Notes: generated by a model not told the origin, from the letters alone. DNA of 64,000 nucleotides from Albula goreensis (GCA_022829145.1 CM040747.1:1222371-1286370), one strand, 5' to 3'. Positions 36,091-51,365 are shown, numbered from the stretch's first letter. Made by a program: numbers and translations.

Positions 36091-36799
36091 GGCTGCGCAG
36101 GATGGAGAGGCCTTTCTGCTCCTGAACTGCTCTGAAACGCTGAAAACGAATTTCAAAAGCTTCATAACAAAGTAAAACTTCACAGGGAAGTTTTTTTTTT
36201 TTTAAAACGGAAGGGGCAAAAGAGATCAGATTTGTCCTGCGTTGTGAAGCACCACACAGTCTGTGGACCTGGAGTCAGCATCAGTTCCTCACAGGAAAGA
36301 AGCTGAGGCTAACGGCCAGCGCCTCCCTTCAGGCTCGTTAAGTTAATGAGCCACCCAGTGAAACGCTACAGTGGCTCTGTCTGTGCCCCTCACCTTTGAC
36401 CTTTAACCCCATTTACAGTCATCCTGACTGCCCATCCCTTGCAGGATATGCATGTCTGTCTGCTTTTACATATGTTTCCTGGGGGTCTCTTACACACTGA
36501 GCACTGTTAATATGTGTTTTAACTGTGTGTGTGTGTGTAACAGTGTGAGCCTGTGTGCGTGTGTGTGTGTCTGTGGGTGGGGTGGAAGTAGAAGTGCTGC
36601 AGAGTGTGTGTGTGTGTAAAGATTATTATTAAGATTGTAAACATGTTTGTATGTGTGTGTTAACCTTTATTATGAATTGCAGTGAACAGAAAAAAAAACA
36701 TTTTGACAGGGCATTTTGCTTCTGATATATATTATGAAATATAGTTATATCTGTCATCTCAGTTCTGTATTTTCCTTACCTGGCAGACCTCTGCAGCCC

Positions 36800-36969
<170 letters not shown>

Positions 36970-37054
36970 CGGGGGTGAGTCAGGACGCTGCTTGGGGTAT
37001 GGAGAGAGAATGAGCAGTTAATCAGTAATTGAGAGCAGCCTCTTTCTCTCTCTC

Positions 37055-37073
37055 TCACACACACACTCACACA

Positions 37074-37146
<73 letters not shown>

Positions 37147-37153
37147 ACACACA
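37055..37153. repeat. (CA)n microsatellite
   Basis: CA tract with a pure core at about 37,077-37,140. It is complementary to the preceding GT tract on the same strand. Confidence 0.97.
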
Positions 37154-38744
37154 AAATCACATACACTGTGGGTGAGAGTCCTGTGCATCAAAAATGACTA
37201 AACTTTACAGCACCGTTCATTTAGTTCGTTCTGTGAGTACGTTCAGTTTAATTGGAAATAAGCAAATATACCATTTGGAATGTCTTTTTTCATTCTAAAA
37301 TAAAACCGCATATATCCTTATAAGACTAAAGTTCATTTTGATACAATTTTGATATAATGTCCTTTCAGAAATATTTGTTTTTATTCATTCTCTCCCTCAG
37401 TCTCTCTTCTGCAGTCTTCAACACAAAACTAAGTAGAGTTAGTGTTGCAGCGTTTCAGTTTAAGCCATCTGCATAACACTGGTGTCTTTTGTATTTAGTT
37501 GAGAATAAAGAGATGAATAAGTGGTGCCATGTTCCTCCTCAGTAACCTGCATGGTTTCTGTGAGCGTGGGGTTAATGGTTCACTGAAGTACATGCTTTCA
37601 TCACTCCATCTCAGACTGCGACGGCCATTTCCTCCTCTCAGAATCGGTTCCATCACTTTACTTTGCTGGGTGTAGCACTGCAAATGAGACACAGGAAGAG
37701 ACAGCTTAATTTCTTACATTCATCCTGTTGATAATTTTACGGCTAATGAGCTTTGATTAAATCAAAGGTTTAAACATTAACCATTTTAAATTAGCACCGA
37801 TAATGGGATGGGTGGTTGATGTATGTGTGTGTGTATGTGTGTGAATGTGATTGTGTGTAGGTGTGTATGCAGGTGTTTGTGTGCATGTGTATGTGCGGGT
37901 GTGTGTATTTCTGTACAGATGTACAGATAGAGGTGTGTTTGAGTGTGTCTTGATAGATGCGTATATATTTTTATGTGAGTTTTTTTGTTGACGTGTGTGT
38001 GTGTGTGTGCACGTATATGTAAGAGCAGATCAGAGCGGAGGGGCAGTCAGGCAGTCAGCAGCTTTAATAAACCAGTGATATAAAAAAATAAAATAATAAT
38101 CAGATCAGCAGATCACCACTGCCCCCCCCACCACTCCCCCCAGCCGCCCAAACACTGAGATGGCAGCAGCTGAGTGGATATCACCCCGGCTGTGAGGAGC
38201 CTGTAACTCAGAACTAAAAATACCTAATTCAGCTTTTCTATAATTATTCAGTAAAAGGCCCACTGCATGGGTGCAGGTTTATTTGCTCATTGTTTCTCTC
38301 TCTCCATTTGGAAGAACATATTTTGGGACCTGGAACGCTTGGGCATCAGAACACAGGCGTGCGTTGGAGCGGCCGAGCGGCCGAGCTGACATGGGCTTCC
38401 TTAGGGAGCGTGACGGCAGAGTGCAGAGGAGCTGCCCTCACATTTCTGCTCTGAATGAGGCCTCTGCCGCACACACATCTGCTGGCCGGCTGCCAGGTTT
38501 GTTTTCTTTTTTTAGTCAGACTGACTAAAAGCTACAGCTCAAGAATGTTTTGTGTTAAAAATTACTTTTTTTTTGTCCTCTGGGGCATTGTGTCAAAATA
38601 TTGTTGTTCAGAGTTGTTGCTGTTGTTGTTCAGACTGTTGCTAAAAGAAAATAATTGATTCATTCATGAGCAGAAATTTTTATATTCATGTCCCTTTGTG
38701 AGTAGGATGTTGTGAGCCAGTTGACATTTTGCTGACTTTTTCTG

Positions 38745-38850
38745 AAGCTAACATGGCCGTTTGCACTTTTGGCTGTGTAAAGCTAACATGGCTGTTTGCA
38801 CTTTTGGCTGTGTAAAGCTAACATGGCTGTTTGCACTTTTGGCTGTGTAA
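38745..38850. repeat. 34-bp direct repeat, 3 copies
   Basis: Three adjacent copies containing aagctaacatggctgtttgc and acttttggctgtgt; the first differs by one base (ggccgt). Confidence 0.93.
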
Positions 38851-39709
38851 TGCCATAGTTCCAGCAAACCAATAACAGAACAAAGGCCTGCGATCTGGAA
38901 GTCACCCTCATCACCCCCATCCACAGTACAGAATCTCTAATCTGACTCTACAACTATACGCTACCTCAGGGTTAGCTGTGTGTAATTGTCAAAATCAAAG
39001 CGTATAAAACCACAGGCAGATACTGAAATACAGTAAACGCATGACCTCAGCTCTGCCTTCTCCTGCCCGTGTCTTTGCCCTGCCGTTTATACACTTTCAC
39101 ATGGCATAGTGTGCAGGGTTGGGTAGGACAGCCTCCGCACACCGTCTCAGAGCGCGCTCACAGATGGGCGCAGGAAACTCCAGTGCAGTTCTTCAGCACC
39201 CGCTGAGTTTGACTAATGACAGTTTATAATTATTTATTTTGAGATTTCTGCACATTAGTGCTCCTTGTCCATATGCTGTATCATAAATCCAGTTCGGTAA
39301 AATTTTATTTGCTTTTTACAAGCAGCTTTCCTCTGAGCCCAGGCCTGAGACCCCCAAAAAGGATTAAGGGTGAAAAATATATTTTTCTGGGGAACTTTGG
39401 GCCAGGAGAGCCGCTACGTGTGGTGGGCAGGTTAGGGGGAGGAGTCGCTGCGCTGGCCACTACTGAGCTGCTTCCGTGCCAACATCGCGCACGACGACGA
39501 CCATGGAGAAAGCATGGTCTCCGTGCTCTTTTCCTGCCTTTGTGTGTGGGAATGTTGTTCTCTCCTGTTTGGGTTCCCCCAAGGCGGGCAGTGGCCCTCT
39601 GAAGTGAGAACTGTCCTCCAGGGAGACCCTGTGTTTCAGGGTTTGTTTTTGAGAGCTCTGGCACGCTGATGAGCGCACGTCTTCTGACTCAATAAAAATA
39701 AAGATGCAG

Positions 39710-42700
39710 GTAACCTCTGAGCTACAAGCCCAGTTCCCTAACCATTTAACTTCACTGTAACCTCTGAGCTACAAGCCCAGCTCCCTAACCATTACACTAC
39801 ACTGTAACCTCTGAGCTACAAGCCCAGCTCCCTAACCATTACACTAAACTGTAACCTCTGAGCTACAAGCCCAGCTCCCTAACCATTACACTACACTGTA
39901 ACCTCTGAGCTACAAGCCCAGCTCCCTAACCATTACACTACACTGTAACCTCTGAGCTACAAGCCCAGCTCCCTAACCATTACACTACACTGTAACCTCT
40001 GAGCTACAAGCCCAGCTCCCTAACCATTACACTACACTGTAACCTCTGAGCTACAAGTCCAGCTCCATAACCATTACACTACACTGTAACCTCTGAGCTA
40101 CAAGCCCAGCTCCCTAACCATTACACTACACTGTAACCTCTGAGCTACAAGCCCAGCTCCCTAACCATTATACTACACTGTAACCTCTGAGCTACAAGCC
40201 CAGCTCCATAACCATTACACTACTCTGTAACCTCTGAGCTACAAGCCCAACTCCTAACCATTATACTACACTGTAACCTCTGAGCTACAAGCCCAGCTCC
40301 CTAACCATTACACTACACTGTAACCTCTGAGCTACAAGCACAGCTCCCTAACCATTACACTACACTGTAACCTCTGAGCTACAAGCCCAGCTCCCTAACC
40401 ATTACACTACACTGTAACCTCTGAGCTACAAGCCCAGCTCCCTAACCATTATACTACACTGTAACCTCTGAGCTACAAACCCAGCTCCCTAACCATTATA
40501 CTACACTGTAACCTCTGAGCTACAAGCCCAGCTCCTAACCATTACACTACACTGTAACCTCTGAGCTACAAGCCCAGCTCCCTAACCATTACACTACACT
40601 GTAACCTCTGAGCTACAAGCCCAGCTCCCAAAACATTACACTACACTGTAACCTCTGAGCTACAAGCCCAGCTCCCTAACCATTACACTACACTGTAACC
40701 TCTGAGCTACAAGCCCAGCTCCTAACCATTATACTATACTGTAACCTCTGAGCTACAAGCCCAGCTCCCTAACCATTATACTACACTGTAACCTCTGAGC
40801 TACAAGCCCAGCTCCCTAACCATTACACTACACTGTAACCTCTGAGCTACAAGCCCAGCTCCCTAACCATTACACTACACTGTAACCTCTGAGCTACAAG
40901 CCCAGCTCCCTAACCATTATACTACACTGTAACTCTGAGCTACAAGCCCAGCTCCCTAACCATTATACTACACTGTAACCTCTGAGCTACAAGCCCAGCT
41001 CCCTAACCATTATACTACACTGTAACCTCTGAGCTACAAGCCCAGCTCCCTAACCATTACACTACACTGTAACCTCTGAGCTACAAGCCCAGCTCCCCTA
41101 ACCATTACACTACACTGTAACCTCTGAGCTACAAGCCCAGCTCCCTAACCATTACACTACAGCCTCTGAGCTACAAGCCCAGCTCCCTAACCATTACACT
41201 ACACTGTAACCTCTGAGCTACAAGCCCAGCTCCTAACCATTACACTACACTGTAACCTCTGAGCTACAAGCCCAGCTCCTAACCATTACACTACACTGTA
41301 ACCTCTGAGCTACAAGCCCAGCTCCCTAACCATTATACTACACTGTAACCTCTGAGCTACAAGCCCAGCTCCCTAACCATTACACTACACTGTAACCTCT
41401 GAGCTACAAGCCCAGCTCCTAACCATTATACTACACTGTAACCTCTGAGCTACAAGCCCAGCTCCCTAACCATTACACTACACTGTAACCTCTGAGCTAC
41501 AAGCCCAGCTCCCTAACCATTACACTACACTGTAACCTCTGAGCTACAAGCCCAGCTCCCTAACCATTATACTACACTGTAACCTCTGAGCTACAAGCCC
41601 AGCTCCTAACCATTACACTACACTGTAACCTCTGAGCTACAAGCCCAGCTCCCTAACCATTACACTACACTGTAACCTCTGAGCTACAAGCCCAGCTCCC
41701 TAACCATTATACTACACTGTAACCTCTGAGCTACAAGCCCAGCTCCTAACCATTACACTACACTGTAACCTCTGAGCTACAAGCCCAGCTCCCTAACCAT
41801 TATACTACACTGTAACCTCTGAGCTACAAGCCCAGCTCCCTAACCATTACACTACACTGTAACCTCTGAGCTACAAGCCCAGCTCCCTAACCATTACACT
41901 ACACTGTAACCTCTGAGCTACAAGCCCAGCTCCTAACCATTACACTACACTGTAACCTCTGAGCTACAAGCCCAGCTCCCTAACCATTACACTACACTGT
42001 AACCTCTGAGCTACAAGCCCAGCTCCCTAACCATTACACTACACTGTAACCTCTGAGCTACAAGCCCAGCTCCCTAACCATTACACTACACTGTAACCTC
42101 TGAGCTACAAGCCCAGCTCCCTAACCATTATACTACACTGTAACCTCTGAGCTACAAGCCCAGCTCCCTAACCATTACACTACACTGTAACCTCTGAGCT
42201 ACAAGCCCAGCTCCTAACCATTACACTACACTGTAACCTCTGAGCTACAAGCCCAGCTCCCTAACCATTATACTACACTGTAACCTCTGAGCTACAAGCC
42301 CAGCTCCTAACCATTACACTACACTGTAACCTCTGAGCTACAAGCCCAGCTCCCTAACCATTATACTACACTGTAACCTCTGAGCTACAAGCCCAGCTCC
42401 CTAACCATTACACTACACTGTAACCTCTGAGCTACAAGCCCAGCTCCCTAACCATTATACTACACTGTAACCTCTGAGCTACAAGCCCAGCTCCCTAACC
42501 ATTACACTACACTGTAACCTCTGAGCTACAAGCCCAGCTCCCTAACCATTACACTACACTGTAACCTCTGAGCTACAAGCCCAGCTCCCTAACCATTACA
42601 CTACACTGTAACCTCTGAGCTACAAGCCCAGCTCCCTAACCATTACACTACACTGTAACCTCTGAGCTACAAGCCCAGCTCCCTAACCATTACACTACAC

Positions 42701-45700
42701 TGTAACCTCTGAGCTACAAGCCCAGCTCCTAACCATTATACTACACTGTAACCTCTGAGCTACAAGCCCAGCTCCCTAACCATTACACTACACTGTAACC
42801 TCTGAGCTACAAGCCCAGCTCCCTAACCATTACACTACACTGTAACCTCTGAGCTACAAGCCCAGCTCCCTAACCATTACACTACACTGTAACCTCTGAG
42901 CTACAAGCCCAGCTCCCTAACCATTATACTACACTGTAACCTCTGAGCTACAAGCCCAGCTCCCTAACCATTACACTACACTGTAACCTCTGAGCTACAA
43001 GCCCAGCTCCCTAACCATTACACTACACTGTAACCTCTGAGCTACAAGCCCAGCTCCCTAACCATTACACTACACTGTAACCTCTGAGATACAAGCCCAG
43101 CTCCCTAACCATTACACTACACTGTAACCTCTGAGCTACAAGCCCAGCTCCTAACCATTATACACTACACTGTAACCTCTGAGCTACAAGCCCAGCTCCC
43201 TAACCATTACACTACACTGTAACCTCTGAGCTACAAGCCCAGCTCCTAACCATTACACTACACTGTAACCTCTGAGCTACAAGCGCCCAGCTCCCTAACC
43301 ATTATACTACACTGTAACCTCTGAGCTACAAGCCCAGCTCCCTAACCATTACACTACACTGTAACCTCTGAGCTACAAGCCCAGCTCCTAACCATTATAC
43401 TACACTGTAACCTCTGAGCTACAAGCCCAGCTCCCTAACCATTACACTACACTGTAACCTCTGAGCTACAAGCCCAGCTCCCTAACCATTACACTACACT
43501 GTAACCTCTGAGCTAGCTCCCTAAGCCCAGCTACAAGCCCAGCTCCCTAACCATTACACTAACCATCTAGCTACAAGCCCAGCTCCAACCATTAACCTCT
43601 GAGCTACAAGCCCAGCTCCTAACCATTATACTACACTGTAACCTCTGAGCTACAAGCCCAGCTCCCTAACCATTATACTACACTGTAACCTCTGAGCTAC
43701 AAGCCCAGCTCCCTAACCATTATACTACACTGTAACCTCTGAGCTACAAGCCCAGCTCCCTAACCATTACACTACACTGTAACCTCTGAGCTACAAGCCC
43801 AGCTCCCTAACCATTACACTACACTGTAACCTCTGAGCTACAAGCCCAGCTCCCTAACCATTACACTACACTGTAACCTCTGAGCTACAAGCCCAGCTCC
43901 TAACCATTACACTACCCTAACCATTATACTCCCTAACCATTACACACTGTAACCTCTGAGCTACAAGCCCAGCTCCCTAACCATTACACTACACTGTAAC
44001 CTCTGAGCTACAAGCCCAGCTCCCTAACCATTACACTACACTGTAACCTCTGAGCTACAAGCCCAGCTCCCTAACCATTACACTACACTGTAACCTCTGA
44101 GCTACAAGCCCAGCTCCCTAACCATTACACTACACTGTAACCTCTGAGCTACAAGCCCAGCTCCCTAACCATTACACTACACTGTAACCTCTGAGCTACA
44201 AGCCCAGCTCCCTAACCATTACACTACACTGTACACTGTTGAAAGCCCAGCCCCTAAACCATTACTGAGCTCTGAGCTACAAGCCCAGCTCCTAACCATT
44301 ACACTACACTGTAACCTCTGAGCTACAAGCCCAGCTCCCTAACCATTACACTACACTGTAACCTCTGAGCTACAAGCCCAGCTCCCTAACCATTACACTA
44401 CACTGTAACCTCTGAGCTACAAGCCCAGCTCCCTAACCATTACACTACACTGTAACCTCTGAGCTACAAGCCCAGCTCCCTAACCATTACACTACACTGT
44501 AACCTCTGAGCTACAAGCCCAGCTCCCTAACCATTACACTACACTGTAACCTCTGAGCTACAAGCCCAGCTCCCTAACCATTACACTACACTGTAACCTC
44601 TGAGCTACAAGCCCAGCTCCCTAACCATTACACTACACTGTAACCTCTGAGCTACAAGCCCAGCTCCCTAACCATTACACTACACTGTAACCTCTGAGCT
44701 ACAAGCCCAGCTCCCTAACCATTACACTACACTGTAACCTCTGAGCTACAAGCCCAGCTCCCTAACCATTACACTACACTGTAACCTCTGAGCTACAAGC
44801 CCAGCTCCTAACCATTATACTACACTGTAACCTCTGAGCTACAAGCCCAGCTCCTAACCATTATACTACACTGTAACCTCTGAGCTACAAGCCCAGCTCC
44901 CTAACCATTACACTACACTGTAACCTCTGAGCTACAAGCCCAGCTCCCTAACCATTACACTACACTGTAACCTCTGAGCTACAAGCCCAGCTCCCTAACC
45001 ATTATACTACACTGTAACCTCTGAGCTACAAGCCCAGCTCCCTAACCATTACACTACACTGTAACCTCTGAGCTACAAGCCCAGCTCCTAACCATTACAC
45101 TACACTGTAACCTCTGAGCTACAAGCCCAGCTCCCTAACCATTACACTACACTGTAACCTCTGAGCTACAAGCCCAGCTCCTAACCATTACACTACACTG
45201 TAACCTCTGAGCTACAAGCCCAGCTCCCTAACCATTACACTACACTGTAACCTCTGAGCTACAAGCCCAGCTCCTAACCATTACACTACACTGTAACCTC
45301 TGAGCTACAAGCCCAGCTCCCTAACCATTACACTACACTGTAACCTCTGAGCTACAAGCCCAGCTCCCTAACCATTACACTACACTGTAACCTCTGAGCT
45401 ACAAGCCCAGCTCCCTAACCATTACACTACACTGTAACCTCTGAGCTACAAGCCCAGCTCCTAACCATTATACTACACTGTAACCTCTGATCTACAAGCC
45501 CAGCTCCCTAACCATTACACTACACTGTAACCTCTGAGCTACAAGCCCAGCTCCCTAACCATTACACTACACTGTAACCTCTGAGCTACAAGCCCAGCTC
45601 CTAACCATTATACTACACTGTAACCTCTGAGCTACAAGCCCAGCTCCCTAACCATTACACTACACTGTAACCTCTGAGCTACAAGCCCAGCTCCCTAACC

Positions 45701-48700
45701 ATTACACTACACTGTAACCTCTGAGCTACAAGCCCAGCTCCCTAACCATTACACTACACTGTAACCTCTGAGCTACAAGCCCAGCTCCTAACCATTACAC
45801 TACACTGTAACCTCTGAGCTACAAGCCCAGCTCCTAACCATTACACTACACTGTAACCTCTGATCTACAAGCCCAGCTCCCTAACCATTACACTACACTG
45901 TAACCTCTGAGCTACAAAGCCCAGCTCCCTAACCATTACACTACACTGTAACCTCTGAGCTACAAGCCCAGCTCCTAACCATTACACTACACTGTAACCT
46001 CTGAGCTACAAGCCCAGCTCCTAACCATTACACTACACTGTAACCTCTGAGCTACAAGTCCAGCTCCCTAACCATTATACTACACTGTAACCTCTGAGCT
46101 ACAAGCCCAGCTCCCTAACCATTATACTCTGAGCTACAAGCCCAGCCTCACTGTAACCTCTGAGCTACAAGCCCAGCTCCTAACCATTACACTACACTGT
46201 AACCTCTGAGCTACAAGCTCCAGCTCTAACCATTACACTACACTGTAACCTCTGAGCTACAAGCCCAGCTCCTAACCATTACACTACACTGTAACCTCTG
46301 AGCTACAAGCCCAGCTCCCTAACCATTACACTACACTGTAACCTCTGAGCTACAAGCCCAGCTCCCTAACCATTACACTACACTGTAACCTCTGAGCTAC
46401 AAGCCCAGCTCCTAACCATTACACTACACTGTAACCTCTGAGCTACAAGCCCAGCTCCCTAACCATTACACTACACTGTAACCTCTGAGCTACAAGCCCA
46501 GCTCCCTAACCATTACACTACACTGTAACCTCTGAGCTACAAGCCCAGCTCCTAACCATTACACTACACTGTAACCTCTGAGCTACAAGCCCAGCTCCCT
46601 AACCATTATACTACACTGTAACCTCTGATCTACAAGCCCAGCTCCCTAACCATTACACTACACTGTAACCTCTGAGCTACAAGCCCAGCTCCCTAACCAT
46701 TACACTACACTGTAACCTCTGAGCTACAAGCCCAGCTCCTAACCATTATACTACACTGTAACCTCTGATCTACAAGCCCAGCTCCTAACCATTACACTAC
46801 ACTGTAACCTCTGAGCTACAAGCCTAACTCCCCTAACCATTACACTACACTGTAACCTCTGAGCTACAAGCCCAGCTCCCTAACCATTACACTACACTGT
46901 AACCTCTGAGCTACAAGCCCAGCTCCCTAACCATTACACTACACTGTAACCTCTGAGCTACAAGCCCAGCTCCCTAACCATTACACTACACTGTAACCTC
47001 TGATCTACAAGCCCAGCTCCCTAACCATTACACTACACTGTAACCTCTGAGCTACAAGCCCAGCTCCCTAACCATTACACTACACTGTAACCTCTGAGCT
47101 ACAAGCCCAGCTCCTAACCATTACACTACACTGTAACCTCTGAGCTACAAGCCCAGCTCCTAACCATTACACTACACTGTAACCTCTGAGCTACAAGCCC
47201 AGCTCCTAACCATTACACTACACTGTAACCTCTGAGCTACAAGCCCAGCTCCTAACCATTATACTACACTGTAACCTCTGATCTACAAGCCCAGCTCCCT
47301 AACCATTACACTACACTGTAACCTCTGAGCTACAAGCCCAGCTCCTAACCATTACACTACACTGTAACCTCTGAGCTACAAGCCCAGCTCCTAACCATTA
47401 CACTACACTGTAACCTCTGAGCTACAAGCCCAGCTCCCTAACCATTACACTACACTGTAACCTCTGAGCTACAAGCCCAGCTCCCTAACCATTACACTAC
47501 ACTGTAACCTCTGAGCTACAAGCCCAGCTCCCTAACCATTACACTACACTGTAACCTCTGAGCTACAAGCCCAGCTCCCTAACCATTACACTACACTGTA
47601 ACCTCTGAGCTACAAGCCCAGCTCCCTAACCATTACACTACACTGTAACCTCTGAGCTACAAGCTCAGCTCCCTAACCATTATACTACACTGTAACCTCT
47701 GAGCTACAAGTCCAGCTCCCTAACCATTATACTACACTGTAACCTCTGAGCTACAAGCCCAGCTCCCTAACCATTATACTTCACTGTAACCTCTGAGCTA
47801 CAAGCCCAGCTCCCTAACCATTACACTACACTGTAACCTCTGAGCTACAAGCTCAGCTCCCTAACCATTACACTACACTGTAACCTCTGAGCTACAAGCC
47901 CAGCTCCCTAACCATTACACTACACTGTAACCTCTGAGCTACAAGCCCAGCTCCCTAACCATTACACTACACTGTAACCTCTGAGCTACAAGCCCAGCTC
48001 CCTAACCATTACACTACACTGTAACCTCTGAGCTACAAGCCCAGCTCCTAACCATTACACTACACTGTAACCTCTGAGCTACAAGCCCAGCTCCCTAACC
48101 ATTACACTACACTGTAACCTCTGAGCTACAAGCCCAGCTCCCTAACCATTACACTACACTGTAACCTCTGAGCTACAAGCCCAGCTCCCTAACCATTACA
48201 CTACACTGTAACCTCTGAGCTACAAGCCCAGCTCCCTAACCATTATACTACACTGTAACCTCTGAGCTACAAGCCCAGCTCCCTAACCATTACACTACAC
48301 TGTAACCTCTGAGCTACAAGCCCAGCTCCCTAACCATTACACTACACTGTAACCTCTGAGCTACAAGCCCAGCTCCCAGCTCCTAACCATTACACTACAC
48401 TGTAACCTCTGAGCTACAAGCCCAGCTCCCCTAACCATTACACTACACTGTAACCTCTGAGCTACAAGCCCAGCTCCTAACCATTACACTACACTGTAAC
48501 CTCTGAGCTACAAGCCCAGCTCCCTAACCATTACACTACACTGTAACCTCTGAGCTACAAGCCCAGCTCCCTAACCATTACACTACACTGTAACCTCTGA
48601 GCTACAAGCCCAGCTCCCTAACCATTACACTACACTGTAACCTCTGATCTACAAGCCCAGCTCCCTAACCATTACACTACACTGTAACCTCTGAGCTACA

Positions 48701-49862
48701 AGCCCAGCTCCCTAACCATTACACTACACTGTAACCTCTGAGCTACAAGCCCAGCTCCCTAACCATTACACTACACTGTAACCTCTGAGCTACAAGCTCA
48801 GCTCCCTAACCATTATACTACACTGTAACCTCTGAGCTACAAGTCCAGCTCCCTAACCATTATACTACACTGTAACCTCTGAGCTACAAGCCCAGCTCCC
48901 TAACCATTATACTTCACTGTAACCTCTGAGCTACAAGCCCAGCTCCTAACCATTACACTACACTGTAACCTCTGAGCTACAAGCTCAGCTCCTAACCATT
49001 ACACTACACTGTAACCTCTGAGCTACAAGCCCAGCTCCTAACCATTACACTACACTGTAACCTCTGAGCTACAAGCCCAGCTCCCTAACCATTACACTAC
49101 ACTGTAACCTCTGAGCTACAAGCCCAGCTCCCTAACCATTACACTACACTGTAACCTCTGAGCTACAAGCCCAGCTCCTAACCATTACACTACACTGTAA
49201 CCTCTGAGCTACAAGCCCAGCTCCCTAACCATTATACTACACTGTAACCTCTGAGCTACAAGCCCAGCTCCCTAACCATTATACTACACTGTAACCTCTG
49301 AGCTACAAGCCCAGCTCCCTAACCATTATACTACACTGTAACCTCTGAGCTACAAGCCCAGCTCCCTAACCATTATACTACACTGTAACCTCTGAGCTAC
49401 AAGCCCAGCTCCTAACCATTACACTACACTGTAACCTCTGAGCTACAAGCCACTGTAACCTCCCTAAACCATTACACTACACTGTAACCTCTGTGAGCTA
49501 CAAGCCCTGCTCCTAACCATTACACTACACTGTAACCTCTGAGCTACAAGCCCAGCTCCCTAACCATTACACTACTGTAACCTCTGAGCTACAAGCCCAG
49601 CTCCTAACCATTATACTACACTGTAACCTCTGAGCTACAAGCCCAGCTCCCAACCATTACACTACACTGTAACCTCTGAGCTACAAGCCCAGCTCCTAAC
49701 CATTACACTACACTGTAACCTCTGAGCTACAGGCCCAGCTCCCTAACCATTACACTACACTGTAACCTCTGAGCTACAAGCCCAGCTCCCTAACCATTAC
49801 ACTACACTGTAACCTCTGAGCTACAAGCCCAGCTCCCTAACCATTACACTACACTGCAACCT
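39710..49862. repeat. 47-bp satellite array, 10.15 kb (about 216 copies)
   Basis: Head-to-tail units containing ctgtaacctctgagctacaa and gcccagctccctaaccatta, period 47 by direct counting. Common variants are a 46-bp form (gctcctaacc), attatactac for attacactac, tgatctacaa for tgagctacaa, and caagtccag or caagctcag. The first unit (cagttccctaaccatttaac) and the last (actgcaaccttgatg) are diverged, as array edges often are. Scrambled partial units occur near 43,510-43,610, 43,905-43,950, 44,230-44,280, 46,125-46,160, 48,370-48,385 and 49,450-49,510. No long ORF exists because 47 is not a multiple of three and stops occur in every frame. The minus strand resembles a tRNA-SINE head. The unit is shared with the array at 11,983-12,492. 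Confidence 0.98.
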
Positions 49863-50881
49863 TGATGTCATTAGTAAGGAGGGGGTGGGTGTGGTTTTCA
49901 TACCACACAGTGGCTACAGTGCTGTGGGAGGAGCTGTGTGTTTGATTGACAGGTCAGGTGGGCATGTGGGTGGCGGATCTGGGTGGAGGGTGAGAGTGTC
50001 TGGCGATGTTCCGCTGTCTGACTCTGCGCTGCCCTGCGTCCCTCCCCCGTAGGCCGGGCCCTCCAGGGAGAGAGGATTAAAGGACCTCACGGCGGGCCCA
50101 CGCAGATGGCCCAGGCCAGGGAGCAGGCCTTATCTCCTGGGGCAGCGCCTGCTATTTCCAGCCCGCTGCGTCCGTCCCAAAACCATGCATCCATTCCCAC
50201 ATGCTGAGTGGGGATGGTCGCGGCGCTGTTGCCATCTCCACGGTATCGACGGGGGTCAGAGGTCAAGAGCAGCTCACCCCTAGTGGTGCCCCAGGTCAGC
50301 TCTTGCAGCAGGTGGCTTAATTCCGCTAATGGAGGGAATGCGCCTCGACCTCTGGAGGGTTCCTCAGGCGTTGCGTTTGGGTTTGGGTCCCCTTTCACTG
50401 GAACAGGGAGGACCAGCTGAGGGCCTCAGGAGGGGACAGTGCTTATTTTCATTTCAGTGCTAATCCTGTGAGACTTCAGCTTCCATCCAATCATTTCATT
50501 CTGATTCTGCCACCGGTGTGCCGCCCGCCTCACTGACTGGAACCGATTACATTTCCCAGCTGTGCATCTCACCAAACAGGAAGAGACGCGCAGCCAGTGA
50601 ATAGGCTATTTTTCAAAAGCTGATTTGTGTTAAACTTGTGTTGCGTTTTCATACGAAAAACGTTCCTCTGGAATGAGGGAGTCACGGTGACTCAGCCCGT
50701 CCGTTCTTTGTGATTGTAAACAGAGGAAGCTCACAGTCACAGGCTCTCCTCAGGGGTCAGAGGTCAGGCTTATCTCGGACGCTCACACAGTTACCGTTTC
50801 AACATCTACTGTTCCTGGTAATGGGTGAACAGTATTGTGAAAGCATTGAGCTGGCTTCTCTGTGGCGTTATCCTTGACTGC

Positions 50882-50883
<2 letters not shown>

Positions 50884-50920
<37 letters not shown>
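50884..50920. repeat. (GA)n microsatellite
   Basis: About 18 GA dinucleotides. Confidence 0.95.
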
Positions 50921-50922
<2 letters not shown>

Positions 50923-51164
50923 AAGTGAGAGAGTACATTTGGAAAAATCTAAGTCATTGCTTCAAGCTCTGAACATTATAATGAATCATCTCACTCAGAA
51001 TCACAAATGACAAAATTACACACCCACTGCACCCCCACCCACCCCGAGATCACCGCACCCTTCTTCCTTCTGGTTTGTATTCACTTTGACTCTGTTCCTT
51101 CCTATCACATCGCACAAGGAATGTCCCTAGCATACGTTTGGAGATGTACCTTATACATCTCCAA

Positions 51165-51321
51165 ACATTATATATATATAATATACACACACACATACAT
51201 ATATGTATATATACATATATACACACAAACACACACACACTCACACACTTACTCACTCACACACGCACACACACACTCACAGTCACACACACACTCACTC
51301 ACACACACATATACACACACA

Positions 51322-51365
<44 letters not shown>

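Noticed and set aside
39710..49862. Could the regular array be a CRISPR-like repeat-spacer structure?
   Set aside because: There are no unique spacers; the whole 47-bp period repeats, and the context is a vertebrate genome.
50087..50398. GC-rich 103-residue minus frame
   Set aside because: Looks non-repetitive, but no domain, Kozak or splice context was recognised; it could be chance in GC-rich DNA.
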